DNA of 64,000 nucleotides. It comes from Acorus gramineus. Lineage: Eukaryota; Streptophyta; Magnoliopsida; Acorales; Acoraceae. The stretch lies in the NCBI GenBank assembly GCA_030737835.1, contig CM060849.1:30679080-30743079 (forward strand), in the 5' to 3' direction. Below, one piece after another: positions 45,310 through 56,619 of the stretch (position 1 is its first letter; every line of letters starts with the position of its first letter). A program made the position numbers and the translations under genes. A model generated the notes under the pieces. The model worked only from the letters and a program-made list of their open reading frames with translations, was not told the origin of the DNA and searched no databases.

Positions 45310-45918
45310 CAAGGCCGGTCCCGAGAATTAAATTTCTTGACTGGGCCATAGGCGAACTTTTAAAAGGGAGCTTCAAATATTTTTACAAAAAAAAGTCTAG
45401 ATTGTTTGAATATTTTACATCATTTTTTTTTAAGATAGAAATATTATAAAATAGATACACAATATTACATAATCATTTAAAATAAAACTTCTGCATTATC
45501 ATATGCACTTCATAAAAACAACAAAAACAATAAATATTTAATGGAATGAAAAAATTTAAAAAAATAAAGAGGGTTTAAACATTAAATTACTCAACCAAGA
45601 GAAAGATGGATTGGAGAGAGAAATAAAGGGAAAAAGAGGTTTGGAGGGAGTGGGAGAGAGAGTCTTGAAATTTAAATGCCTAATTATGATTGGAAAGATT
45701 TAAGGAGAGAATTTTTAGGCTTGATTTCAGAATATTAAACAAAGTGAGAAAGTGTGCTTAGAGGGACCAATTCACTGTTTTTAATTGTAGAAAATGACAT
45801 ATCTCACCGTCTATTTTTTCTAAATACCATTGATCAAATGATTCAGAGGGGCTCTCCCTGTATGGGGGGGGGGGGTGCTATGCAATTGCCTTAGTTGCCT
45901 TGTCCCAGGGCGGCTCTA
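45310..45918. mobile_element. Non-autonomous hAT-like transposon, 609 bp
   Basis: The left end CAAGGCCGGTCCCGAG and the right end (reverse complement) TAGAGCCGCCCTGGGA are imperfect inverted repeats. Both sides carry a perfect 8-bp duplication AGTTAATC (45302-45309 and 45919-45926), the length typical of hAT insertions. The interior is AT-rich and non-coding, with a run of about 11 guanines near 45865. Confidence 0.65.
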
Positions 45919-45926
45919 AGTTAATC

Positions 45927-46790
45927 ATATTTCTTCGAATAAAAGTCTCAAATCATGATCTAATATCTTTTTAAGGCATTCATATTAAAGTGCAATAGAA
46001 TAAAATAATACAAATATTTTCAACCCAACTTAATTAGATGTCTCTTCTCTTTTAGAGATAAATAAAAAAAAAAAAGTTGTTACACAGTTTGCATAGGTAG
46101 TCCATATATTCCGATCATCCAACGAGTTATATACCTCCATAGACGAGATACACATATCGTAGCGCAATTTTTCTTGTTTTTATCTAATAAGTCCATGTGA
46201 TACTCATGAGATATATACGTTTTCATATAAATATATATCTTATTAGATGAGATTTACTGTTTTTAAAAAATCAATACATGTGCAGACTACACACGAGAAC
46301 AGAATTGAAGTGTAAGGTTTTAAAAATCCAAATTCCCCTGTGTTTCAAGTTTTGATATTTTTTTTTATAAAATTAGAAAACAGACTGTTCAATCACCCAT
46401 AGCTGGTTCCTTAAAAATGTTAGTTCAACGTGTGAATTGACTGATTTTTATATGTTTAGCGAGATTTGATAGCTAATTAATTAAATTGAAACAATTTAGA
46501 CGATCGAAGGTTTAACAAGGACGGGACAACATATACTAAACTTATACATACATTTTTTTTTTTTTTTGTACACAGAGGCCCCGTAGGGCGATTACAAGCT
46601 GTGTGGACAGTGTCTACTTAATACACTCAGCCCAAAGGACTGTTTTCCACTTTTTTTTCACCTGCTGGAGGCAGGGGGGGATGGGTTGGAGTTTGGCGTT
46701 CCTCAGTTTCATTATGAGGATTGGAAGTTGTTCTAGAAAAGGAGACAAAGTCATTTAAATGAATGATGTACGGTTAATGAATGATAGATT
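45927..46790. other. Intergenic, possible LINE tail
   Basis: No gene. A T-run at 46553-46567 followed by GTACACAGAGGCCCCGTAGG may be the reverse-oriented poly(A) end of a retroposon, but no target duplication is visible. Confidence 0.35.
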
Positions 46791-46916
46791 TGTTAAATGT
46801 ATATATATGTTAAGGTTAAGAGTAGATTAGTCTTTTCTTTGTTTTTCTTTTTATACTATAAATATTGGATACAAACCCTAATAAGATTCTTGATTCATTC
46901 TTTTCATATTCTAACA
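46791..46916 (+). repeat. 5' LTR of copia 2
   Basis: Only 126 bp, very short for a copia LTR. It contains ACTATAAATATTGG (about 46855-46868), a TATA box for the element RNA, and ends CTAACA. Confidence 0.85.
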
Positions 46917-46928
46917 TGGTATCAGAAC

Positions 46929-47701
46929 TTGAATCCAATTTTTTTCTTTGATCGTCGACGCCCCGTCGCCCCGTTCGTGTCACCCCGCGCAGATTAGCTG
47001 CCCCCGCGCCGCTTTGCCGCTGCCCCACACAGATCTGCCGCATCTGCACTGCTGTGCCGCCGTCGCGCCGTTGCTGCTCCGCCGTCGTGCCGCCTCGCGC
47101 AGCCCCGCGGCTGTCCTCGCGCAGCCCTGTCGCTGCTGCGCCACCCTGCCGCGCCACCCTACCGCACCGCCTCGCGCTGCTCTGTCACCCTACCGCGCCG
47201 TCCAGCGCCACCCTGCCCTGCCCGCGCCCAGCCCGCGCCCCGTCTGCGCCGTGCCCGCGCCCCGTCCGCGCACCGTCCGTGCCCCGTCCGCGCACCGTCC
47301 GCGTGTGCCTGTGCATAGTCTTGGTGGTGCGTGATCAGCGCAGATCCGCGCCGATCAGCCCGGATTTCCTGGGATCCTGTCCCGGATTCTGTCACGGACA
47401 GTATCCCAGATCTCCCGGGAATTCGTCCCGAGTCCAGACGCGTCAACGCGTCCGGATCCAGTGCTTCGCGCCCGCGCGCGCCCAGCCCAGCACCCGCTCG
47501 CGCCCAGCCCAGCTGCCCGACCCGGCTCCAGCGCCCGACCCGACCCGGCACTAGCTGCCCGACCCGGATCCGCGACCCGTTTACCGCCCCGTCATCGCCT
47601 TTTTCGGTATTTTCTTTATCTGGCCGTTACGGGTTCATTCGGACTCCAAATATAGTCATATTGGTACTCATTTTGCTCCATTTTTCGTTCTGCACGCATC
47701 T
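46929..47701 (+). other. GC-rich untranslated leader of copia 2
   Basis: About 650 bp (46950-47600) of strikingly C/G-rich sequence with many CGCGCC and CCGTCCGCGC repeats, inside AT-rich surroundings. Long frames on both strands here are P/A/R-rich and are composition artefacts. It may be a structured leader with packaging or translation roles, but that is inference. Confidence 0.6.
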
Positions 47702-47761
47702 GTGACTATATTTTCATCATCCGAGGCATATATTTTTTCTGTTATTCTCTTTTTGCCTATT

Positions 47762-48838
47762 ATGGCTACGGATAACACTCAGATCATCGATGTTAAGTTT
47801 GATGGTAACAATTATGATGTCTGGTCTATTAGTCTTGAACTTCAGCTTGATTATCGTCGCCTATTGGGTCATGTTACTGGCACTAATCTAGCTCCTGTAC
47901 TTGAATCCTCTCCACCGGGTTCTGATGAGACCACCATCAAGGCCAGAGCTGAGGCGTATACTAAGGCTTTGTTGACATGGAAGGAGGCCGATTCTCGGGT
48001 GAAAGCTTATATTGCTTCTTCGGTTATTCCAAATATCCGTAAACATTTGAAGCCGTTCATTACAGCCAAGGAATATTGGGACTTTCTGAAGAATTTCTAT
48101 ACGCAGACCGATGGTGCTCAGGAATTCTATCTACATCAGGCCATTTCTACTTCTTATCAAGGGGAGCTTTCTATTCGTGATTTTTATTCTCTTTTGTCTG
48201 ATTACTGGGATCAACTCGCACCTATGGATCCTCAGATGGAGGGTATTTTTCTGACACGCTATCGTGAGTACCGTAATCGTCAACGATTGTACCAATTCTT
48301 GATGCGTCTTCGTCCTGAGTTCGAGGCTATTCGTGCACAGATTCTTCATCGTTCTCCCAAACCGTCTCTTGATACGGTTCTTTTTGAGTTAGTTGCTGAG
48401 GAGACGCGTCTTCGCACTGTTGTCACTCCGCCTATCGTTGATCACAGTTCTGTCAATGTTGCACATCGTCAAGACAATCGCTACACTCGGGTCACTTGCT
48501 ATTATTGCCATAAATTTGGACACGTGCAATCTGAATGTCGTAAGCGTGCTCGTGATGGTGCTCCTCTTGTTTATGTACCTCGCACTTCAGCTCCTGGAGC
48601 ACTTCCTCCAGCACCTCGTCCACTAGATCCTGCAGCATCACGTGCACTAGCGCCTCGGGCGCAAGCACCTCGGGCACCTTCTACAGTTCCTCCACGTCGC
48701 TCTCAGCCTCGACCTGCAGCTGCTGTTGCATCTGATTTTCTACTGATCCGCCGGCATATTCTTCCTCTCAGATCACTGAGAGTCTTGCGCAGCTCCACCT
48801 TCAACAACAACAGCTTCAAGATATGCTTCGCTCAGTGA
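47762..48838 (+). CDS. Copia 2 gag
   Basis: I place the start at the ATG 47762 (MATDNTQIIDVKFDGNNYDV), which is where this family begins; an upstream ATG in the same frame exists at 47702. The UBN2-type gag domain follows (KFDGNNYDVWSISLELQL, then LLTWKEADSRVKAYI and YWDFLKNFYT). A CCHC knuckle CYYCHKFGHVQSEC lies near 48498-48540. A proline/alanine-rich tail ends out of frame at 48838, overlapping the protease frame. The main gag domain is uninterrupted. Gag would form the particle. The tail may be shifted relative to the active family. Confidence 0.78.
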   Translation: MATDNTQIIDVKFDGNNYDVWSISLELQLDYRRLLGHVTGTNLAPVLESSPPGSDETTIKARAEAYTKALLTWKEADSRVKAYIASSVIPNIRKHLKPFITAKEYWDFLKNFYTQTDGAQEFYLHQAISTSYQGELSIRDFYSLLSDYWDQLAPMDPQMEGIFLTRYREYRNRQRLYQFLMRLRPEFEAIRAQILHRSPKPSLDTVLFELVAEETRLRTVVTPPIVDHSSVNVAHRQDNRYTRVTCYYCHKFGHVQSECRKRARDGAPLVYVPRTSAPGALPPAPRPLDPAASRALAPRAQAPRAPSTVPPRRSQPRPAAAVASDFLLIRRHILPLRSLRVLRSSTFNNNSFKICFAQ

Positions 48839-51358
48839 CTGGTAGTGATTCATCTGCTCCCTTTTCTGCTTCTACTGCGGCGACAGGTAACCTTACCTCC
48901 TCATGGATTCTTGACTCTGGGGCTTCCCATCATATGACTTCTCAGGCATCCTTTATTAGTTGTCCTACTCGCGTGTTTCCCACTCCTGTTATTCGTACGG
49001 CAGATGGGACTCCTCTGTCTGTGTCGAGTTCTGGTTCTCTTGCTGATCCTTCTCATCGATTTCAACTTCCTGATGTTTTTCATGTTCCTGGTCTATCACT
49101 AAATTTGCTTTCTGTTGGTCAAATTGCGGATCATGATTGTCTCATTACTTTTGATTCTTCTACTTGTTCTGTACAGGATCGTCGTACGGGGAAGCAGATT
49201 GGGACAGGCTCTAGACGCGGTGGGCTCTACTACATGGATCATCTTCATATTCCTTCGTCTTCTGCAGCTTCTGCTCGCTTGATTTCTTCTTCTCCTTCCT
49301 CCTTTGATGTATGGCACCGCCGTCTTGGCCATCTCTCTCCTCCAAGACTTCGTTATCTAATAAGTACCGGTGTTTTAGGTTCCTTTTCAAAAACTGAGCT
49401 TCAACCATGTGTGGGCTGCAAGTTGGCAAAACACTTGGCTCTTCCATTTCCTACTAGTAAACACATTTCTGCTTCTCCTTTTGATCTAGTTCACTCTGAT
49501 GTTTGGGGTCCCTCCCCTATTCCTTCTAAAGGGGGTAACCGTTATTATGTTATTTTTATTGATGATTTTTCTCGCTTTACCTGGATATATTTGATGCATA
49601 GTCGTTCTGAGTTGTTACCCATCTATAAATCTTTTGCTACAATGGTTGAAACTCAGTTTTTCAAACGCATCAAGGTGTTTTGCTCGTTCCACTATGTGTG
49701 TCTTTCTTGGGTATAGTAATGAGATCAAAGGATATCGATGCTATGATCATGTTGCTCGTCGTCTTCGGACATCTTGTCATGTCACATTCTCTGAGAGTCA
49801 TCCATACTACGCTCTTCGCTCGCCTCCTGTTCGTCTTCCCCAACCCACGATTGAAGAAGTCACATTTTTAAACTTTTCTATTCCTGATTTCTCATCTTCA
49901 CCTTCTGCTCCTCAGTCATCTATTCCGTCTGTACCTGACCACTCTTCCTCGTCAGTCCCATCTTCACCCTTGCCGTCTTCGTCAACTTCTTTTTCGGATG
50001 ATTCACATAAGACGGTTCTGTCTACTCCTACACCTATTCCTGATGCTGCTTCGCCAGAAGACGATTCTGCTTCCGCACCAGTTGCTCCTCGTCGCAATCC
50101 GCCTCGCGCTCGTCGGCCTCCTCAACGACTCAGCTTGGTTGCCTCTGATTCTTTTTCTCCTAATTTTCAGTATTTTCTTTCAGCTGTTTCCACTCATTGG
50201 GAGCCTCAATCATATCGTGAGGCTGTCGGCATTCCAGAATGGGAAGGTGCCATGCCATCTTCACCGCGCTCTTTATGGTCTCAAGCAGGCTCCTCGTGCT
50301 TGGTTCGCTCGATTCACTGATGCTATATATGCTGCTGGGTTTGTTCCGAGTTCCTCTGATCCAGCTTTATTTGTTCACACCTCTGGTCCTCATCATACTA
50401 TCCTGCTGCTTTATGTTGATGACATGATCATCCCCGGCGATGATTCGTCTCATATACAGTCAGTCAAGCAACATCTTCAGCGTCAATTTGAGATGAAAGA
50501 TCTTGACAAACTTTGCTATTTTCTAGGCTTGGAAGTTGCTTCTGCTCCGCGTGGTTATCTTCTCTCCCAACGCAAGTATACTGCTGACTTGATCGACCGT
50601 GCCTGTCTGACTGATGATCGCATTTCTCACACTCATATTGAGCTTCATGCTAAGCTCCGGCCCGACGATAGAGAACCACTTTCTGATGTTACTCGTTATA
50701 GACAGCTTGTTAGAAGCCTTGTCTATCTCACTGTCACTCGTCTTGACATTGCCTATGTTGTGCATATTGTCAGTCAGTTTGTTGCTGCCCCTCGTACTGT
50801 TCATTATGCAAAGTTCTTCGGATTATACGCTATCTACGTGGCACTATATCTCGTGCTCTGCTGTTACCGTCTTCTTCTACTCTTGAACTTCGTGCTTATA
50901 CTGATGCTGATTGGGCAGGAGATGTCACAGATCGAAAATCCACAACTGGTATATGTGTCTTTCTTGGGGACTCTCTTATATCTTGGAAGGCCAAGAAACA
51001 AGACATTGTTTCTCGTTTGAGTGCTAAGGTCGAATATCGTGCTACAGCATCTGCTACTGCTGAGGTTGTTTGGCTTCGGCGCCTCCTCTCTGACATGGGC
51101 GTCATTCTATCTGCGTCTACTCCTCTATATTGTGACAACAAGAGCGCCATTCAGATTGCTAGCAATCCAGTATTTCATGAACGTACGAAGCACATCGAGA
51201 TCGATTGTCACTTCGTCCGTCATCATTTTATTGCGGGCACTATATCACTCCCATATATTTCCTCTTCTCTTCAGTTATCAGACTTTTTCACAAAGTCCCA
51301 TACACTTCAGAGGCATGATTTTTTGTTGAGCAAACTCTCGGTGTATGATTCACCATGA
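48823..51358 (+). pseudogene. Copia 2 pol with integrase and RT deletions
   Basis: The protease motif WILDSGASHHMTS lies near 48903-48941. The pre-integrase zinc domain (WHRRLGHLSPPRL, CVGCKLAKH) and the start of the integrase core follow (DLVHSDVWGPSP, FIDDFSRFTW). At about 49670 the sequence jumps from TQFFKRIK to RSTMCVFLGYSNEIKGYRCY, so the rest of the catalytic core is deleted. At about 50245 it jumps from YREAVGIPEW to CHLHRALYGLKQAPRAWF, removing the first half of RT; YVDDMI (about 50415) remains. A frameshift near 50815 moves RNase H to another frame (DADWAGDVTDRKSTTG, WLRRLLSDMGV, SDFFTKSH), ending at 51358. Confidence 0.82.
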
Positions 51359-51370
51359 GTTTGAGGGGGG

Positions 51371-51490
51371 TGTTAAATGTATATATATGTTAGGGTTAAG
51401 GATAGATTAGTCTTTTCTTTGTTTCCTTTTTGTACTATAAATATTGGATACAAACCCTAATAAGATTCTTAATTCATTCTTTTCATATTC
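51371..51490 (+). repeat. 3' LTR of copia 2
   Basis: Matches the 5' LTR closely up to TTCATTCTTTTCATATTC, after which the expected TAACA is replaced by a repeat of TTTTCATATTC. Confidence 0.8.
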
Positions 51491-53588
51491 TTTTCATATT
51501 CATTTTTTTCATTATCGTGGGACTTGATAGTTTTCTCGACCATGGCCACTCGACGTGTAGATGGAAGTGTAGGTGGGAAGTATGGTCTCGCACTTATGTA
51601 ATGTATTCGACCCCAGTTGGATTTTTTTTTATTTTTGGGATTATGCAATAATTGGCATTGGATTTTTAAACTTTTCTAGTTGACAACCATTGGAAAGAGA
51701 AGTAGAGAACATATATATTATATTCACCGTCTTCACTATCCTGTCTACCACATTAATAATATTCCATACTAATCATAAACTCATCCCTACACATATAAAT
51801 TTTTTATATTTATAATGCAACCATCAACATTTCTCTGTCTCTTTCTTTTTCCACTACCTTCACTATCACCAAATCCTCCGCCTTCGTCACCCGCCTAGGC
51901 CCATGGGTGGCCCATCGGTCCGGAAAGTATGGCCCGACACGACCCGCACTGCACTGTACTACCCGTTATACACCTTTATTCACCAATCTAAAATGAGTGC
52001 TGTTACACTCAGTTTTTTTATCAGTTTAAAACACAGTCCTATATGCCATGTTAGAAATCCAATGAAACATATACCTTGTTAGATGTTGTATATACCACAT
52101 TAAATATTTTCTTACACTCATTAAAAATTGATTCATTCAACTCGAAATGGACTTATATGCATTTGTTATCAAAGCATAACCTCATTAGATGATGTTTACT
52201 ATTTAAAAAAAAAAAAAGCATGTAAGATCTGAGTTTTTGGTTGGTGAATATTACTGAGTCTAACATTTTCCATCTAAAATATCAATCACCTATAAAACAA
52301 ACTAGAAAATTGTCAAAAAGCAAGAATTATTTACGGGAATACTCTCTAAAATAAACAAGAAGACACATGGAGCACTAAATAGAGTAAAAGCATAAAAGTA
52401 ATTGTAGAAGCCAAAATCTGTCACACCGTAGGATCCGTTTAAAATGCCATACCGCCTTGGCCCATAGCATTGGGCCATAAACACACTATCATCTCAGGTC
52501 GGGCCAATAAACAGTCTGGTCGGACTCCCGACCAGACCTGGGTGAATGGGGGCATAGCTTCTGTCCGACTTGAATCAAAAGCACGGAGTCCGCATCGGCG
52601 AGATATTAGCAATCCTAGGGAATATTCCCTTATATAGTGGCTGTAATCAACTGTCAGAAGGTGGTTACAAGGCACTGATCCCAAGATCCTATGTGTCGAC
52701 CAATCCAAAAGCCACATGGAAGATTCCATCACATGATATGCTCACACCTCCATGGTAATACACACACACCCTCCCACTATAAATAGGAGGGTATCCCCTT
52801 CATCAAAAAGGGAGAGAGAGAAACTTCTTCTTCTTCCCCCAAAAAAGAGAACCCTAGACCCAAGCTTGAAATTCCATTTTAATGGAGATTGGGCTTCACC
52901 GTCGGAGGTTCTCGCCAAAAAGGAACTACGTGTGCTTGATCCCTCAAAAAGGGTACGTAGGCAGCCTGATTTACATCAGGTTCAGTCCAGACAAACATCC
53001 ACCAAATCGCTCCACCGTCGTTGCCTCTTCTACCGTTGTCGTCTCTTCGCGGATCTACCCAAACCAAGCCCGGACCGCCCTCGAGTCCAGCCTATTCAAG
53101 GAGGAGGACATTTTCACCTCCCACAATAATATTTTCATTCAAATAGAAATGACTGAAGGAGAAAAAGACAAGATGTTAATCAAAACATAATAACATTGGA
53201 TCCCTAGACTTTTGAAATCCGGAGAAATCTTCCCTGATTTTCTCTCACATGTTATGGGGAAACAAACCAAAAGAAGGGGAGCATCCTTCCTCAAAGAACT
53301 CTAATAATTAAAGTCCAAGGCCATCTGTAAACCTAATAAAACATGGCTTTAAGACTGAAAGCATCCCAAAAAGTCAAAACCAATATTCTGTACTCTGCAA
53401 AGTAAGTTCTCAATCTTCAGAGCCACAAAACAATTATGAACTAAACAATGTATCAATGTTGATGAAGGAATGCCTGGGTCATAGTGATCCATCTAACTGA
53501 CGTCTCAATTTTTTTTTGTTGGTCAATTGAACCAGGCGGGTGTTTTTATTTGCAGCCTTAGATTACTTTAAACACCCTTGAATAGTCC
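51491..53588. other. Intergenic with a possible promoter or solo LTR
   Basis: No gene is recognised. At 52440-53160 the sequence is richer in GC and has CCACTATAAATAGGAGGG (TATA box at about 52781-52790) followed by an ACCCTAGACC leader-like stretch. A short ORF at 52752-53129 has no known domain. This could be an old gypsy LTR or the remains of a gene promoter; I saw no second copy in the window. Confidence 0.35.
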
Positions 53589-54440
53589 TGTTAAGTTATA
53601 TGTGTTATGTCATAGTGTGTTACATGTGTAATCGTATGTGTACTTGTAAATAAAGGGATTAAACCCTATAGTGCAATACAAGGATTCCATTATTCCATTC
53701 TTTGCTTGCTGATTTCTTTACGAAATCACATCCAGTTCCTCGATTTCAGTTTCTCATTCGCAAACTCACCTTGTATGATCCACCATGAGTTTGAGAGGAG
53801 CTGTTAAGTTATATGTGTTATGTCATAGTGTATTACATGTGTAATCATATGTGTACTTGTATATAAAGGGATTAAACCCTAAGGCATAGTTTGATATGGG
53901 GATAACGAGTTAGGATGAGGAAAAATTTGGGTCAAATCACTTGTTATCCCAAATGGCATAAAAAAAATTGTGATAAAGTATGGACAATTGTCCACATTTT
54001 GAGATAAAAAATAGGAATAGTTTATTTTGGGTAAAAGGTGGAACAGACTTTGTCCCAATTTTTTATCCTAATTTTGTAAAATTGGGATAACATTTATTAC
54101 TACCATTTCCAAAAAAAATGAAAACCAAAAAAAGAAAGAATGTGCTCTACTAAACAATATTAATGCCCCATTAATAGGAAGGGTAGATTTGATATTTTTA
54201 AAAAAATTTAAAGTTATCCCATATTTAATCCAAATGCAAGATTGAGAATAAAAAATTAAAAAATGAGGATAATAAAAAAAACATTACCAAATGTAAATCT
54301 GGATAAAAATAGTGATTTTTTTATCCCCATAAATTAGGCTAACTTATTCTAAAAATTTATCCCTTTACCAAACTAAGCTTAAGTGCAATACAAGGATTCC
54401 ATTATTCCATTCTCTTATTCCATTATCCATTAGTGTTGTT
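53589..54440 (+). mobile_element. Collapsed copia remnant (copia 3): partial LTR, RNase H end, LTR
   Basis: Two copies of TGTTAAGTTATATGTGTTAT start at 53589 and 53812. Between them only the last codons of RNase H remain (ADFFTKSHPVPRFQF, then LIRKLTLYDPP and a stop near 53788), followed by a purine-rich TTTGAGAGGAG. The rest of the element is deleted. The end of the protein resembles copia 2 (SDFFTKSH, SVYDSP), so they belong to related families. The second LTR is interrupted by a MITE. Confidence 0.7.
53883..54379. mobile_element. PIF/Harbinger-like MITE, 497 bp, inside a copia LTR
   Basis: It interrupts the LTR at TTAAACCCTA/GTGCAATACAAGG, a junction confirmed by the uninterrupted LTR copy at about 53663-53687. 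TAA flanks both sides (53880-53882 and 54380-54382). The ends are inverted: GGCATAGTTTGATATGGGGA at the left mirrors TCCCTTTACCAAACTAAGCT at the right. It is AT-rich and non-coding. Confidence 0.75.
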
Positions 54441-54694
54441 ACACACATCACTTTTCCAATGCCTTTTCCAGTTCAATATATTTCTTTAACCTATTTTCAC
54501 ATTTAAAAGGTAACTACTTGTGATGAATTTTTTATATTTTTATAAATGACATACAATTCATTGAATTATATATTTTATCTTTTACAAAAATATAAACATC
54601 GCTAGATGATGTGTAATATTTTTAAAAAGTCAAAACAATTTTAAACGAAAAATGGGGGTTGGAAGAAGGATTGCATGTGTGTAACATTCTTTTT

Positions 54695-54904
54695 GTCCCA
54701 TGTGGTCATAGCACAACGGTTCAGGGTTTACCTGTGTTAAGGGTAGGTCTTGGGTTCGAGTCTTTGCGCTGACTTACCCATCTTTTTATTAGCTATTATT
54801 CAAAAGAATTTTTCGTGGAACCGGGACAAACAGGCGGAAGTAGCCTTCCCAGCTCAACCGTAAGGTCAGCCACGGGGGTCTCTCGGATATCAAAAAAAAA
54901 AAAA
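54695..54904 (+). mobile_element. tRNA-derived SINE
   Basis: A Pol III box A-like segment (TGGTCATAGCACAACGG, from about 54703) and a box B-like GGGTTCGAGTCT (about 54750-54761) are followed by a non-tRNA body and an A-run at 54892-54904. This is the standard layout of a plant SINE. I did not find a clear target duplication, and it is not a functional tRNA. Confidence 0.7.
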
Positions 54905-55055
54905 CCATTATTTTATCATCGGAAAATGTTACTCTTAACTCTGTTTTTAGACACAAATGTAGTCCAACCCTTTTTTATTATTTTTTAATATTATACCTCA
55001 TCTAATAAGATATGTGCTTTTGTAAAAAAAAATGTTATTATATATATATATATAT

Positions 55056-55668
55056 AGAAAAATGACCAAATAAATCTTTTAAAGGTTAGAAATACCCAAA
55101 TCAGCCACTTTGAAAAATTATACAAAAAAAAAGTCTAATTTCACCATTTTAGAAACTCAAATGACTAACCTACTCTTCTATGTAGTTGGATCCCTAGCAT
55201 GCCTCTAACCCTTGTTAGATTATTCTATACCTCTTACATTTGTGAAAATATTTCACACATTCTCATGCATAATTTTTTTTTATACTCTAAATTATTCGTC
55301 ATTAGATGGATTTAAAGAAACATCAACATTTAAGGGAGTATAATGAAAAACTGAAATTATATTAACACATAAACATTTAAGGGAGTATCATGAAAAACTC
55401 AAATTATATTAACACACATCTTACAAAATCCATCTAATGACGAATAATTTAGAGTAAAAAAAAAACAAAAAATTATGCATAAATGTAAGAGGTATGGAAT
55501 AACCCAACAAGGGTTAGAGGCATGTTAGGGATCTAATTACATAAGTGGATAGGTTAGTCTTTTGAGTTTTCAAAATGGTAAAATTAAACTTTTTTTGGTA
55601 TAATTTTTAAAAGTGACCGATTTGGGTATTTCTAACTTTTGAGAGATTTATTTGGTCATTTTTCCTAT
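55056..55668. repeat. Large imperfect palindrome, about 610 bp
   Basis: Left arm 55056 to about 55325 and right arm about 55400-55668 are inverted copies: GAAAAATGACCAAATAAATC at the left mirrors GATTTATTTGGTCATTTTTC at the right, and CCATCTAATGACGAATAATT on the right mirrors AATTATTCGTCATTAGATGG on the left. The middle holds a tandem repeat (CATTTAAGGGAGTAT twice). It is flanked by TA repeats. It is probably a MITE whose transcript would fold into a long hairpin. Confidence 0.8.
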
Positions 55669-56500
55669 ATATATTGTATGATCATTTTATTTATAGGGTC
55701 AGTAAAAAAAAATTTTAACGAGGTATATATTTAATTATAATGAATGCAAGTGACTAACAAAATATATGAAATTATAAAGGGTTTTTTATTTTTAAGTCCC
55801 CATAAATCATAGAATTTAGTGATCGATCCCTTACTTTTTCATATTTTGATTTTAGTCCTCAGATTTTTTGTTTTAGTCCCTGAGAGTGACCTATTATTAA
55901 ATTATTTGGTTTTCTTTTTAGAGGGACTAAAAAGGAACATATCCTTTAAATCTGGGGACTAAACCAAAGTGTGAAGAATTGAGGGATCGATCCCTAAATA
56001 GGTATGTTTACATGGACTTAAAACTAAAAACCCCAATTATAATTAGAAAATGTTATCATCAATCTAATTTTCAGTCCCACACATAATTCACAATGTTTTT
56101 ATATTTTAAAATTATATACTACCTTATATAAAGTGTAAAAAGATTCAATATAAAGATTTAAATAATGTTATTTATAGAAAACCTAAGGTAATGTTTAGAA
56201 ACACAGTTTAAAAATCAGCTAGTTTTACAGCTTTATGCATACTTTTTGAGGGTATAATGATGATGATTTAATGGTGTAATGATGATGACTGTTTAATAAA
56301 ACACAAATTTTGAGGTACAGTTTAAAGATAAAATCTAATAATGATGATGTATTTAAGTTGACCTGTTTGATAACAATTTTTAACTTTTAGCTTTTAAATA
56401 ATGATGTATTTAATTTGATGTGACTGTAAAAACTAAAAACTGCTTTAAACTTTTACAACTAAACATCGCCTAAAAAATAATAGGTCGGGGGGGGGGTTGG
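55669..56500. other. Intergenic upstream of DRP5A
   Basis: AT-rich and non-coding. It includes a run of about nine guanines near 56487. I see no gene or clear transposon. Confidence 0.45.
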
Positions 56501-56619
56501 TTAAATAAAATCACCCTGCGAACGTACAATGACTGAAAATCCGAATCCGACCACAAAAGCCGCAAGCTTTTCAAACGCCAAAGCAACCGTCTGTAGCCGG
56601 TAAAAGTAAAACCCGTTCC

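Larger units (their letters stand above)
46791..51490 (+). mobile_element. Ty1/copia element with 126-bp LTRs and two internal deletions (copia 2)
   Basis: The 5' LTR is 46791-46916 and is followed by the primer site TGGTATCAGAAC (46917-46928, initiator tRNA-Met type). The 3' LTR begins at 51371, preceded by the purine tract TTTGAGGGGGG. The last bases of the 3' LTR are altered by a TTTTCATATTC duplication, so its end and the target duplication are unclear. Between leader and 3' LTR lie gag, protease, part of integrase, part of RT and RNase H. Pieces of integrase and RT are missing. Confidence 0.85.

Noticed and set aside
46948-47554. Overlapping P/A/R-rich frames on both strands
   Set aside because: They arise from GC-rich composition in the copia 2 leader, lack domains and are open on both strands at once.
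52752-53190. Overlapping ORFs of 125 and 102 codons downstream of a TATA box
   Set aside because: No recognisable domain and no splice structure; kept only as a possible LTR or promoter remnant.
54700-54775. Possible tRNA gene
   Set aside because: Box A and B are present, but the cloverleaf does not close and an A-tailed body follows, which fits a SINE.
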